Shown: positions 49,526 through 59,390 of the stretch, in pieces
How the letters are laid out: every line of letters begins with the position of its first letter
How positions within the stretch are numbered: position 1 is the stretch's first letter
Made by a program: the position numbers and the translations under genes
The notes under the pieces: generated by a model
Databases searched by the model: none
What the model saw: the letters and a program-made list of their open reading frames with translations, nothing else
Told to the model about the DNA's origin: nothing
Assembly (NCBI GenBank): GCA_965224205.1
Contig: CBDCYN010000023.1
Span: 248,001-312,000 of the forward strand
Direction: 5' to 3'
Length of the DNA: 64,000 bases
Source: CBDCYN01 sp965224205
Lineage (GTDB): Bacteria; Planctomycetota; Phycisphaerae; Phycisphaerales; Phycisphaeraceae

Positions 49526-52500
49526 TCATTGTGAGCGTATGCAATACTCCACGGTTTCTTGGAACCGAGACATCTGAAACGGCTTGGCCAGGGTATGGAT
49601 CGTCCCGTTTGAGCCCGCGCCGGGTGACAGGGCAGCCCCGTTGGTCACCAAGACCGGGGTGCGGGGGTAACCCGTCACCAGCCGCTCAAGCAACGGCGTG
49701 TCCGGGCCGGCGGTTTCTTTCTCAGGGTCATTGATCCCCAGGATGATCAGGCCGATCCTCGATTCGTATCGCTGGGCGTACTCGAGCATCTCGCTCGGTT
49801 CGGTCGTGGCGATGACTTCGTGCCCGGCCTCTTCGAGTGTGCTGGCCATGATCTCGAGCTCGTACTGCTGGTCCTCGGTGAGCAGGATCAACCTCGGCTG
49901 GGCCGACGACGCGCCCGAGGGCAGCGGTTCGGGTAGCTCCACGGGGGCCTGGCAGGTCGGCAGCTGGATGAGAAAACAGGTCCCCCGGCCCGGCTGGGAG
50001 ACCGCCTCAATGTGCCCTTGGTGGTCGGTCACGACCCCGTGGACCACAGCCAGCCCCAGGCCCGTGCCCTTGTGCCGCTGCTTGGTGGTAAAGAACGGCT
50101 CGAAGATCCGTGAGAGGATCTTCTTGGGGATCCCCTGGCCGGTGTCGATTACGGTCATGACCGCTCGGTCTTTCATCGGAAAATCCGGATCCGGCGGTGC
50201 CAAGCCCACACTGATCGTCAGCTCCCCCCCCAGAGGCATCGCGTCGCGGGCGTTGTTCGCCAAGTTGATGATCATCTGCTCAAGCTCTGCGCGGTTGCCC
50301 ATGATCCAGATGGCCTGATGCTCGACGTGCAGCACCGCCTTGATCGAGGCCGGCACCAGCTTGCGGATCAACCGGATCGTGTCCGTAAGCAGTTCGACCA
50401 GATTGACCGGGGCCTTGTCGGTGCGTTTCTGCCGCGCGAAGGTTAACAGGGAATCGGTGACCTGCTGGGCCTGGTGCGTGACCCGGTCAATCATCGTCAA
50501 CGGTTCGAGGGCCGGGTGCCCGTGGTCGAGTTTTTTATAAGCCACCTGCGCGAAGTTCTGGATCGTCCCCAGCCAGTGGTTGAAATCGTGGGCCGCCCCG
50601 CTCGAGAGTGTCCCGGCATCTTCGAGCCTTTTCGCTTCGCGCAGGTCCTCTTCGAGTTTCTGGCGCTCCTCTTCGTTCTTCTTGCGCTGGGTAACATCCA
50701 CAAAAGCCAGGATCGCGCTGCCGGGCTCTTGAGACTCGGGGTCGAGGAAGGGGACGGCGGTGAACACCGACCACCTCAGCTTGCCCTCGGGGGTGAAGAT
50801 CCCGACCGTCGCCGCCGGCTGCGGCTGGCCCGTTTCAAGGCATTTTGTGATCGGATACTCTTCTACCGGGCAGGGGCTGCCGTCTTCCCACACCGTGTTT
50901 CCACGCCAGTCCGACACATACTTCTGAGTGATCTCGTCGTAGGTAAACCCCAAGAGGCGTTGAGCTTCGGCATTGACGTGCAGCACCGCGCCGTCACGGG
51001 CGATGTGGGCGATCCCGCACGGCACTGTGTCGATGAGCAGGCGGTTGAAAGCCTCGGTCTTTTGGATCCGTGCCTGGTTTTTTTTTCGTTCTGTGATGTC
51101 ACGGAAAAAGATTGAGACCCCGTTGACTGACGGGTAGATCCGGTTTTCAAACCACAGATCCCACGGGGGGTAGTATTCCTCGATCTCGACCATCTCTTGC
51201 GTGTTGACCGCCTCTTCATATGCGAGGTGGAACGGTTGACCCACTCCCTCGGGGAACTCCTCCCAGATGTTTTTGCCGACCAAATCCTGAGGCCGACGGT
51301 TAAAGATCTGCCCGGCCTTCTCGTTGACGTAGGTATACCGCCAATCCTTGTCGAGCGCGACGAACGCGTCGGAGACACGCTCGATAATGTCGCAGATCTG
51401 CCGTTGCGATTCCTGGGCCTTGTTGTTGGCCGCCCGTTCCCGCTCGATAAGGTCCTCAAGTTGGTGCTGAGCCTGCTTGCGGTCGGTGATGTCTTCAATG
51501 ATGGACACAAAGTGGCTGATCGACCCATCGGCGGACAAGATCGAACGGATGGTATGGCCGGCCCACATCAACGTCCCGTCTTTGCGGGTAAATCGTTTCT
51601 CCGTACGCAGCACCTGCACCTGACCGGTAATCAGACGGCGTCTGTTCTCCAGGGCGTATTCCATATCCTCCGCGGCGGTGATATCCCGTAGCCTCAAGCG
51701 GGTTAGCTCCTGCGCGGGATACCCGAGCATCTGGCACAACGCCGGGTTGACCCGGATAAACCGGCCCTCAAGATCGATATTCGAGATCCCCACCGCGGCA
51801 TGATCGAAGGTCGAGCGATAAAGCCGTTCACTTTCCCGTAACGCAGACCGCGCTCGGCTGCGTTCCATGACACGCCCCAACAGGGTCCCGACATAGGCCA
51901 TGATCTCCAAGACGCGCTGATCGGGTGGTGCAGGGGTGGCCGCGAAAAACTCCAGCACCGCGACGACCTCATGACCCACCAGGACCGGGAACCCAAACGC
52001 CCCGTGCACCCCGATATCCTCCGCGAGTTTCGCCCGTGGGAAGTTAGGGTCGTGATTCACATCCACGATCCAAGCCGGCTTGCCACTGGCCAACACCCGC
52101 CCGGGCAGCCCTTGGCCCTTCTGGAAGTTGGTCGCTTCGGTCACCTCCCGGAACACCTTAAACCGCTGCGGGTCATCCAGGTGCCACAGCTCCGTGGGGA
52201 TCAGCAGATCGGCATCGTCGCTCGAGGCCAAATAAGCATGTCCCACGGGCCAGCCGGTGCGGGCACAGATTTCATCCAGCGCCACCTGAAGGGCATCGTC
52301 GAGCTCGGTGGCTTCATTGGCCGCGGCCGCGACGGCCTGGAGCAGCCGCAGGTATGTGTTGTTCTCTTGGAGTGTTGCATGGGCCCGCTTGAGCGGGGTG
52401 ATATCCGAAACCGCCACGAGCACGTGGGTTAGGTCCAATCGGCCGTTGACCCGCGGCGCCGCCCAATGAACAATCTTGTGAAACCGACGCCCCCGCAGGG

Positions 52501-53299
52501 TCAGCCCGTCTGCTTCGTGCTCGATGCGATCGCGTCCCTCCCAGATGGCGACCAGTTCTTCGATCAACGGCCCGCACGAATTCTCCTCGAAAATCTTAGG
52601 CAGACCGGCCAACAATTCCTCCTTGTTGGCCGCCTCGAAGACCTCGACCGCCGCGTCGTTGACGTCCCGAACACGGATCATCGCCAGCGCGCAAGCCACA
52701 TCCCCCGGGTGGTTGGCCAGGTACGTTCTTAGATCCGTGACCCCGTCGTCGCGGAGGCCCTGCAACCATTGCCCCACCGCGGAAAAATCCTCGACCCAGA
52801 TCGAAACCGGCATGCGCGCAAACAGGTGACGATACGAATCCTCACTGGCTAGAAGCGCCGCCTGGGCCTCGCGGTGGCGGTCGATCTGCTCATTGAGCCG
52901 CTGATTAGTCGCCCGCAGCTCGGCCGTGCGCCCACTGACCTGTTCTTCGAGTCGGTCGCGACTCTCTCGGAGCTGGAGGTTGGCCCGTTGTAGCCGTAAC
53001 CCCAGAAGCGTGGTGATCCATATCGCGAACGTCGCCAACGCCCGGTTCGTGACGATCTTCCACAGCTCCCCGCCCCACGGTGACAGGTAGAACCCCGTCC
53101 AGGTGAATAACGTGCAGGTGACCGCAAAAAGAAACGTCCATCGATCGTGACGCAGCCGAAGCGACAACAGGATCACCGCCACGTAAGGCACCCCACCGGC
53201 CACCCCCAGCTCGACCTGTGTATCGACCACCAAGATACCCAGGCTCAGAAGCACGCAGGCCACGACCAACCACGCTTCGATTTTTTTTCGATCCGCCAT
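49526..53299 (-). CDS. Membrane multi-PAS/GAF histidine kinase with degenerate receiver
   Basis: 1257 residues from ATG 53299. About four TM segments (WLVVACVLLSLGILVV, VPYVAVILLSL, FLFAVTCTLFTWTGFY, ALATFAIWITTLLGL), a coiled coil, PAS, GAF (GLPGRVLASGKPAWIVDV), two to three PAS, HisKA with AHDFNHWLGTIQNFAQVAYK, HATPase (NLANNARDAMP, DTGQGI, KGTGLGLAVVHGVV), and a C-terminal receiver-like domain where the acceptor Asp is replaced: LIILGINDPEKE, while the Lys (LAKPFQM) remains. The phosphorelay therefore likely goes to the separate regulator 28 bp downstream. Its GAF and a PAS domain resemble those of the kinase at 17446 closely. Confidence 0.92.
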   Translation of the reverse strand: MADRKKIEAWLVVACVLLSLGILVVDTQVELGVAGGVPYVAVILLSLRLRHDRWTFLFAVTCTLFTWTGFYLSPWGGELWKIVTNRALATFAIWITTLLGLRLQRANLQLRESRDRLEEQVSGRTAELRATNQRLNEQIDRHREAQAALLASEDSYRHLFARMPVSIWVEDFSAVGQWLQGLRDDGVTDLRTYLANHPGDVACALAMIRVRDVNDAAVEVFEAANKEELLAGLPKIFEENSCGPLIEELVAIWEGRDRIEHEADGLTLRGRRFHKIVHWAAPRVNGRLDLTHVLVAVSDITPLKRAHATLQENNTYLRLLQAVAAAANEATELDDALQVALDEICARTGWPVGHAYLASSDDADLLIPTELWHLDDPQRFKVFREVTEATNFQKGQGLPGRVLASGKPAWIVDVNHDPNFPRAKLAEDIGVHGAFGFPVLVGHEVVAVLEFFAATPAPPDQRVLEIMAYVGTLLGRVMERSRARSALRESERLYRSTFDHAAVGISNIDLEGRFIRVNPALCQMLGYPAQELTRLRLRDITAAEDMEYALENRRRLITGQVQVLRTEKRFTRKDGTLMWAGHTIRSILSADGSISHFVSIIEDITDRKQAQHQLEDLIERERAANNKAQESQRQICDIIERVSDAFVALDKDWRYTYVNEKAGQIFNRRPQDLVGKNIWEEFPEGVGQPFHLAYEEAVNTQEMVEIEEYYPPWDLWFENRIYPSVNGVSIFFRDITERKKNQARIQKTEAFNRLLIDTVPCGIAHIARDGAVLHVNAEAQRLLGFTYDEITQKYVSDWRGNTVWEDGSPCPVEEYPITKCLETGQPQPAATVGIFTPEGKLRWSVFTAVPFLDPESQEPGSAILAFVDVTQRKKNEEERQKLEEDLREAKRLEDAGTLSSGAAHDFNHWLGTIQNFAQVAYKKLDHGHPALEPLTMIDRVTHQAQQVTDSLLTFARQKRTDKAPVNLVELLTDTIRLIRKLVPASIKAVLHVEHQAIWIMGNRAELEQMIINLANNARDAMPLGGELTISVGLAPPDPDFPMKDRAVMTVIDTGQGIPKKILSRIFEPFFTTKQRHKGTGLGLAVVHGVVTDHQGHIEAVSQPGRGTCFLIQLPTCQAPVELPEPLPSGASSAQPRLILLTEDQQYELEIMASTLEEAGHEVIATTEPSEMLEYAQRYESRIGLIILGINDPEKETAGPDTPLLERLVTGYPRTPVLVTNGAALSPGAGSNGTIHTLAKPFQMSRFQETVEYCIRSQ

Positions 53300-53474
53300 C
53301 TTGGGGTCCACAGAGAATCGAAGAACCCGCGGGCCTCACCAAAACAGGCCAACGGCTACCTATGCGATACGCATGAAATCGCTAAAAAACTTCTACCCCA
53401 AGGAAAGTTCTATCGACCGCCCTTTTTTACTATAGGCGCCTGCCTCCCCGTTGGCACGTAACCGCGACCGGAGG

Positions 53475-54638
53475 CTAGGGCAACGCTTCGAGCAGGGCGT
53501 CGACCTGGTCGGCGGTGTTATAGAAATGTGGGCTCGCCCGCAGCCGCCCTGCGCGTTCTACGATGATGATGCCCCACTGCTCCAGGGCGTCGACGATCTT
53601 GGCGATCGGGGGGGTAGCGCGAACCGCCTCGGGCGGAGGGTCAAAACTGACGATCCCGCTGCGTTCATGAGGTTCCCCGGGGCTAAAGACACGGTAGCCC
53701 TTGTCTGCCAGCCCGTCGCGCAGGCGGCCCGTCACCGCGTCGATCCGTGACCAGATACGGTCGATCTCGGTATCCAATAGCAGCTTCAAGCTAGCCCCTA
53801 AAGCCAAGATACCCGGGATGTTATAGCTGCCCGGCTCGAACCGCCGGGCGGTCGCCTCAAACTCGAATCGGTAGTGTCCGTAGTCCGAGCTGTCGACCAT
53901 GTTCATCCACCCCACGACGTTGGGATGTAGCTTGGTCAGCAGCTCCCGTCGGCCGTAAAACAAGCCGCAGCCCTCTGGGGATAGCAACCACTTGTGCCCG
54001 TCGGCGGATAGAAAATCAATCCCCAGCTCCTGCACGTCTACCGGGAAAACCCCCAGGCTCTGGATCGCGTCCACGCACAGGTATCCCCCCACCCCGTGCA
54101 CCGCTTCACTGATCGGCCGCAGATCGATCCGGTACCCCGAAGCGTACTGGACGTGGGAAACCGCCACGACCCGACACCGGCCCGTAACCGCCGCGACGAT
54201 GTCGCCCGGGTCGATCCGCCCATCGGGCCGCTGGGCGACCTCGATCAACTCGACCCCGTACCGTTTGAGATCCTCCCACGGGTAACGGTTGGCCGGGTAC
54301 TCGACCTGCGTGATGACCACCTGGTCCCCCGGCTGCCAATCGAGGCCTTTGGCGACTAGGCTCAACCCGGTCGAGGTGTTGGCCACGAACGCGATCTCAT
54401 CGCTGCTGGCGGCGTTGATCAGCATGGCCGCCAGCTTCTTGACCTGCGCCGCTTGGGCGTACCAACCGGCCCGGTAATATGCGGCGGTCTCGGCTTGCTG
54501 GGCGTATTGCCGTATCGCGGTCGCCGCCGGGCCGCTGATCGGCGCCACCCCCGCGTGGTTGAAGAATACCAGCTGTGACAAAATCGGGAACAGCGGTGAG
54601 AAATCTTCGTTCATTGGGTCGCTCATTTGGTCGGTCAT
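53475..54638 (-). CDS. Class V aminotransferase-like PLP enzyme
   Basis: 387 residues. PLP-binding fold type I of the cysteine desulfurase/isopenicillin N epimerase-like class V: VFFNHAGVAPISGPA, FVANTSTGLSLVAKGLDWQ, ITQVEYPANRYPWE, CVDAIQSLGVFPVDV, the Lys in LSADGHKWLLSPEGCGLF (about 215-230), and SYNIPGILALGASLKLLL. The substrate is unknown; it is not necessarily a NifS. ATG 54638; alternative Met at 54614. It is divergent from the TPR gene, whose upstream frame overlaps this gene and so is not translated from 54575. Confidence 0.88.
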   Translation of the reverse strand: MTDQMSDPMNEDFSPLFPILSQLVFFNHAGVAPISGPAATAIRQYAQQAETAAYYRAGWYAQAAQVKKLAAMLINAASSDEIAFVANTSTGLSLVAKGLDWQPGDQVVITQVEYPANRYPWEDLKRYGVELIEVAQRPDGRIDPGDIVAAVTGRCRVVAVSHVQYASGYRIDLRPISEAVHGVGGYLCVDAIQSLGVFPVDVQELGIDFLSADGHKWLLSPEGCGLFYGRRELLTKLHPNVVGWMNMVDSSDYGHYRFEFEATARRFEPGSYNIPGILALGASLKLLLDTEIDRIWSRIDAVTGRLRDGLADKGYRVFSPGEPHERSGIVSFDPPPEAVRATPPIAKIVDALEQWGIIIVERAGRLRASPHFYNTADQVDALLEALP

Positions 54639-54798
54639 CGCGACAGATCCTAAAGTATCACTGTATGGGCTTCCAATTCCTTGGCTTGGTCTGCTTGGAT
54701 CGTGCTCTGATCGCCGATGCTGCCTTATACCCGATCCCTCGGGCGCCAGTGAGGGATTCCCCAGTGCTCCAACAATGTAACCATTACAGACAGTCTCC

Positions 54799-54875
54799 GC
54801 GGCCAGCCGCGACCGTAAGACAGCGGGTGCCTGTTTTCAGATCGATTACCCGGTCACGACCGCTGCGGTGGCACC
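54799..54875. repeat. Degenerate copy P5 of the long palindromic repeat
   Basis: AGCCGCGACCGTAAGACAGC, GGGTGCC with only a partial opposing arm (GGCACCC). It lies upstream of the TPR gene start, within the region where its frame is open. Confidence 0.45.
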
Positions 54876-54922
54876 CTTCCGCAAGCCCGACCAGCAGACC
54901 GGACGCATCGCTAACTCGGCCG

Positions 54923-57565
54923 ATGATCTTGGAACGGCGCCCGCTGCGGGTCTTCTGGCCTCTCGTCGTCGTGACGCTGTGCATGGTGCTCCCATGTTAT
55001 GCCGATATCGCCCCCGGCCAATCTCAGATCAAGCTCGCCCCCGTCGTCGAAAAGCTGCTCGACGACCCGGTCGTCAGCCAGGCCCAGAAGCGCCGGCTAG
55101 CCCTGTTCCACGGCCAGTGGGACAACATTGAGCAACCCACCCTCGCTGAGCAGGCTGTGATCGCCCTGGGCCGGTACGACTTATCGAACCCGGTATTGAT
55201 CAATCCCCAGGCCCCGCCATTGGTGCGTGCTAGGGCCGCCCTCCTGCGTGGCGAGCCTGACCGGGCCTTAGAAATGCTCCAAGACGATGATCGTGTCGAG
55301 GCGGTCCTCATCCGAGCCGAGGCTCATCAACTATTAGGGCGTTTCGACCAAACCACCGTGCTTTTGGTGCCGATCCGCGAACGATTACACCAAGAATCGA
55401 TCACCGACCCAGCTCAGTTGACCGCAGCCACCCAGGCCCTGGTCCTGCTGGCGGGCCTCGAGGGCCGACCCGACGCGGATTATCAGCTGGCGATGTCCCT
55501 TTTCGCCAGGGTTCATCAGCAGCTGGACCGGCTCTACTGGCCCGCTCTTGTCCATGAAGCAAACCTGCTGATCACCAAAGACAACCCCACAGAAGCGACG
55601 CAGGCGTTATCCCACGCTCTGACCCTCAACCCCCGCTGCGGCGAGGCCTGGTACCAACTCGGCCGATTGGCCGCGCGTGGCTACCAGTTCGATGCCGCCT
55701 CCTCGTGCGTGGAAGCCCTGCGTGAGACCCATCCAACTCACCTCCTGGCCGACCAGCTCGAAGCTCATATCTACCTCACTCAAAAAGACCCCGCTTCCGC
55801 GTTCGAGGCTGTCGAGCGGGCGTTGGACCGGTACCCACGAGCCCCCGATCTTCTGGCCCTGGGCGCCGCCGCAAAGGCTCTGGCTTATGACCAAGACGGT
55901 CTCGATCAAGCGTTGGGGTATTTCATCAAGACCTTCCCGCGTAGCCCTAAAGCTCATTACACCGTCGGGCGGTACCTATCGTTAGCTCGGCAGTACCCGC
56001 AGGCCGCGGAGATGCTCCAAGAAGCGATCCGGTTAGACCCGAATTGGCCGGCGCCGCGCATCGAGTTGGGGCTTCTGCTGATGCAGGCGGGGGACGAAGA
56101 CGCGGCGCTGGTTCAGCTCCAACGTGCCGTTGATCTGGATCCATTTAACCGTCGTGCGGCCAATCAGCTCAAGCTCGCTCAGCAGCTAAGCGGGTATCAG
56201 GAACTCCGCTCACCTCACTTCGTGATCAAGTATCGTGCCGGGATCGACGAAGCCCTCGCTGCCGACATGCACGGCCAGCTCGAGGAGATGTACCGACACG
56301 TCACGAGCGTTTATGAATACCGCCCGCCCCGTCCCACCGTGATTGAGATCCTGCCCGATGAGAAAACCTTTGGGGTGCGGATCACCGGGATGCCCGACAT
56401 CTGGACCATCGCCGCCTGTACCGGGGATGTAATCGCCCTGACCCCGCCGCGTGAAGGGGCCAAGCAGCGCGGGCCGTTTGACTGGTGGCGGGTGATCAGC
56501 CACGAGTTCGTCCATACCGTCACGCTCAACCTCACACAGTACCGCATCCCCCACTGGTTCACCGAGGCGTGCGCCGTGTGGCTAGAGCCGGGGCAGCGGG
56601 ATTACAGCCAGTGTGAGCTGCTCGCCTGGGCGGTGAAGACGGACAACCTGTTCGACCTCGACCAGATCAACTGGGCGTTTGTCCGCCCACGCAACGAGCG
56701 CGACCGCCCTTTGGCTTACGCGCAGGCCAGCTGGATGGTCGAGTACCTCACCGAACACTTCGGCCACGACGCCGTCCTTGCCCTGCTCCACCAATACCGA
56801 CAGGCGGTCCCGGACCAAAAAGCGATCCGTGCAGCCACCGGGGTGAACGCCGACCAATTCATGGCGGGTTTCAAAGACTGGGCCCGGCAGCAGGTCCGTG
56901 ATTGGGGTCTGGGGGCGTTGCCGGACGACCCGAGGATCCGCCGGTTGCTTAAAGAGTATAAATCTTCCGACACATTCGATCCCCAGCTGCTTCGGGATCT
57001 ACTCGAAGAACACCCCGATCAGCCCGATCTGTTGAAGGTGACGGCGGAGGAGGCGATGACGAGGGGGGATGACGATGATGCCCGTGCCGCCCTGTTGCGG
57101 TACCAGTCCGCCCGGCCGGTCGACCCCTGGGTCTATCGCAAGCTGATCTCCCTGGCGGTGGATGCCGGTCACCCGCTAGAAGCGATCGCGGCGTTAGAAA
57201 ATCTCGACGCTCAGGACGTCGGTAGCGGTCAATGGGCGTTGCAGCTAGCCAAGATCTATCGCGACACCGACCAGCTTGATCTGGCTAGCGGCGCTATCAC
57301 GCGTGTCCTGCACCGGCACCCGTACGACGCCAACCACCGCGAGCTAGCGGCGACGATCGAGCTCCAACGCGGTGATACGGACGCCGCCCTAAGGCACCTC
57401 AAGGCGTTAACCACCCTCGAACCCGACCGGGCGATGCACCATGTGCGATTAGCGGCGCTCTATGCGAAGATGGGGCAGCCTCAAGCGGCTCGTCAAGCCG
57501 CTCGAGCGGCGCAAGAACTAGACCCGGACGCGCCCGTGGATCGGTTCCTCCAAGCCCAGCCGTAA
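54923..57565 (+). CDS. Exported TPR protein with a gluzincin-like peptidase-MA segment
   Basis: 880 residues from ATG 54923, with signal peptide RVFWPLVVVTLCMVLPCYA near 10-28. TPR-like helical repeats occupy about 50-410 and 690-870 (LGRLAARGYQFDAASSCVEA, HYTVGRYLSLARQYPQAAEM). Between them is a domain with HEFVHTVTLNL (HExxH) and, about 20 residues on, TEACAVWLE, the expected third zinc ligand Glu of a gluzincin (peptidase MA type). So it may be a periplasmic metalloprotease or an inactive relative; the TPRs suggest scaffolding. The frame is open from 54575 but that part overlaps the divergent aminotransferase and a repeat. No clear RBS at 54923. Confidence 0.75.
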   Translation: MILERRPLRVFWPLVVVTLCMVLPCYADIAPGQSQIKLAPVVEKLLDDPVVSQAQKRRLALFHGQWDNIEQPTLAEQAVIALGRYDLSNPVLINPQAPPLVRARAALLRGEPDRALEMLQDDDRVEAVLIRAEAHQLLGRFDQTTVLLVPIRERLHQESITDPAQLTAATQALVLLAGLEGRPDADYQLAMSLFARVHQQLDRLYWPALVHEANLLITKDNPTEATQALSHALTLNPRCGEAWYQLGRLAARGYQFDAASSCVEALRETHPTHLLADQLEAHIYLTQKDPASAFEAVERALDRYPRAPDLLALGAAAKALAYDQDGLDQALGYFIKTFPRSPKAHYTVGRYLSLARQYPQAAEMLQEAIRLDPNWPAPRIELGLLLMQAGDEDAALVQLQRAVDLDPFNRRAANQLKLAQQLSGYQELRSPHFVIKYRAGIDEALAADMHGQLEEMYRHVTSVYEYRPPRPTVIEILPDEKTFGVRITGMPDIWTIAACTGDVIALTPPREGAKQRGPFDWWRVISHEFVHTVTLNLTQYRIPHWFTEACAVWLEPGQRDYSQCELLAWAVKTDNLFDLDQINWAFVRPRNERDRPLAYAQASWMVEYLTEHFGHDAVLALLHQYRQAVPDQKAIRAATGVNADQFMAGFKDWARQQVRDWGLGALPDDPRIRRLLKEYKSSDTFDPQLLRDLLEEHPDQPDLLKVTAEEAMTRGDDDDARAALLRYQSARPVDPWVYRKLISLAVDAGHPLEAIAALENLDAQDVGSGQWALQLAKIYRDTDQLDLASGAITRVLHRHPYDANHRELAATIELQRGDTDAALRHLKALTTLEPDRAMHHVRLAALYAKMGQPQAARQAARAAQELDPDAPVDRFLQAQP

Positions 57566-57607
57566 CGACCGAAACCGGTGTTAGCACGAAGCACCATTCT
57601 GATGGGA

Positions 57608-59056
57608 TCAAACCCTCAACACCGGCTCGTAATCGAGTTGGTCCTTGTACCGTTTACGGATCGGCTTGACCACCTCGGCGATGAACCGATCCACCTGTTG
57701 GGCGGCCCGCCCGGTGTACCGCAGCGGGTCTAGCGTCTCGGTCAGGTCGATCCCTTCGAAGATCGATTCGTTTTTGAGTCGGTCTAGCAGATCGTTGGGC
57801 ACACCCTGGACTTTTACCCGTTGGGCCGCGATCTGGCTGTGCTTGCGGATGACCTCGTGGGCTTCCTGGCGATCAGCTCCGTTTTTCACCGCGGCCATGA
57901 GCAGATCCTCCGTGGCCATAAAGGGTAGCTCCGCGTTGAGGTGGGCCACGATCGTGTTTTCGTACACGACCATCCCGCGGGCGACGTTGATGACCAGGTC
58001 CAACACCCCGTCGATCGCCAGGAACGGCTCGGGCAGCGTCAGCCGGCGGGTGCTCGAGTCGTCGAGGGTTCTCTCGAACCATTGCTCGGCCGCGGTGGTG
58101 AACGGCACGGTGGTTAACCCGATCACGAACCGGCTTAGCCCGCAGATCCGCTCGCACCGCATCGGGTTGCGCTTGTACGCCATCGCCGAGGAACCGACCT
58201 GGGTGGTCTCGAACGGTTCTTCGATCTCCTTACGATTGGCCAGGAGGCGCACGTCGGTCGCGAACTTCGCGCACCCCGCGGCGACCGCAGCCAGCGACGC
58301 GATCACCAGACCATCGACCACACGCGGGTAGGTCTGCCCGGTGACGACGAACCTCTGATCAACGGGCCACCCCATCCTTTGGGTCACGAGCTGATCGAGC
58401 TGGTCAATTTTTTTGTGGGCTTCGGGTGTGTCCCCGCCGAACAGCGCCAGGAACGACGCCTGCGTGCCCGTCGTGCCTTTGACCCCACGAAACCGTAGGC
58501 TGCCCAGACGGTGCTTGACCTCCTCAAGGCCGATCGCCAAGTCCTGGGCCCAGATCGTCGCCCGCTTGCCGACGGTCGTCGGCTGAGCCGGCTGATAATG
58601 CGTGAACCCGAGGGTCGGCAGATCGCGGTACCGATGGGCGAACGTGCCCAGGGCGTCGATCGCGTTGGCCAGTTTCTTAGCCACGAGCTTGAGAGAATGG
58701 CGGATCTGGATCAGCTCGGTGTTGCAATTGACATACTGGCTGGTGGCCCCGAGGTGGATGATCGGCCGCGCATCGGGGGCGACGTCCCCCAACGCGTGGA
58801 CATGGGCCATGACATCGTGCCGCAGCTTCGCTTCGTACACCGCGGCGGCGTTGAAGTCGATATCATCGATGTGGTGGCGCAGCTGGTTGATCTGCTGGTC
58901 GGTGATCGGCAACCCCAGCTCTTTTTGACCCTCAGCCAGGGCCAGCCACAGCCGCCGCCACGTGGTGAACTTCCGCTGCGGTGACCAGATCGCCTGCATC
59001 GCCGGCGATGCGTTGCGGCTCGATAACGGAGATTGGTAGCGGTCAGACTGAACCAT
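57608..59056 (-). CDS. purB: Adenylosuccinate lyase
   Basis: Purine synthesis enzyme that releases fumarate from SAICAR and adenylosuccinate. 482 residues, argininosuccinase/fumarase superfamily: RHDVMAHVHALGDVAPDARP, IHLGATSQYVNCNTELIQIR, GFTHYQPAQPTTVGKRATIW, signature GSSAMAYKRNPMRCERICGL, RTLDDSSTRRLTLPEPF. ATG 59056. It stands alone. Repeat copy H lies just upstream of its start. Confidence 0.96.
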   Translation of the reverse strand: MVQSDRYQSPLSSRNASPAMQAIWSPQRKFTTWRRLWLALAEGQKELGLPITDQQINQLRHHIDDIDFNAAAVYEAKLRHDVMAHVHALGDVAPDARPIIHLGATSQYVNCNTELIQIRHSLKLVAKKLANAIDALGTFAHRYRDLPTLGFTHYQPAQPTTVGKRATIWAQDLAIGLEEVKHRLGSLRFRGVKGTTGTQASFLALFGGDTPEAHKKIDQLDQLVTQRMGWPVDQRFVVTGQTYPRVVDGLVIASLAAVAAGCAKFATDVRLLANRKEIEEPFETTQVGSSAMAYKRNPMRCERICGLSRFVIGLTTVPFTTAAEQWFERTLDDSSTRRLTLPEPFLAIDGVLDLVINVARGMVVYENTIVAHLNAELPFMATEDLLMAAVKNGADRQEAHEVIRKHSQIAAQRVKVQGVPNDLLDRLKNESIFEGIDLTETLDPLRYTGRAAQQVDRFIAEVVKPIRKRYKDQLDYEPVLRV

Positions 59057-59390
59057 GGTGGTGAACTAACTTTCGTAAAGTACGGGGATACGCATCGCGT
59101 CTGTCACGACCGCGTCGGGGATGTCTCGGAGAGCGAAAAATGTCCTAGCCAGGTGCATAAATCATGAATCTCATACGCGATAGGGATGACCCTCTCAAAA
59201 AGCTCGCGTTTCATGGACGGGACCAGGAACGCGCCGCCGCAGCAGGACCCAATTTAATGTTTTTTACGCCGATAACGAAGATCGGGCCACAATCTTGGTC
59301 CGGATGGGTATATTAGCAAAGAAGAGACTCCAGATAAGGCGGGTTGAGAGGATTGCCACTTAATTTCACCCGCGAGATCGATGAGCGGTC
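59057..59390. other. 334-bp divergent region of purB and the ECF sigma gene
   Basis: Holds dispersed repeat copy H near the purB start, and a GCGGGT...ACCCGC inverted repeat around 59340-59375 before the sigma gene. Confidence 0.5.
59086..59117 (-). repeat. Dispersed ~35-bp palindromic element, copy H
   Basis: On the minus strand CGACGCGGTCGTGACAG, ACGCGATGCGTATCC. The palindrome core is partly conserved. About 30-60 bp upstream of the purB start. Confidence 0.65.
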
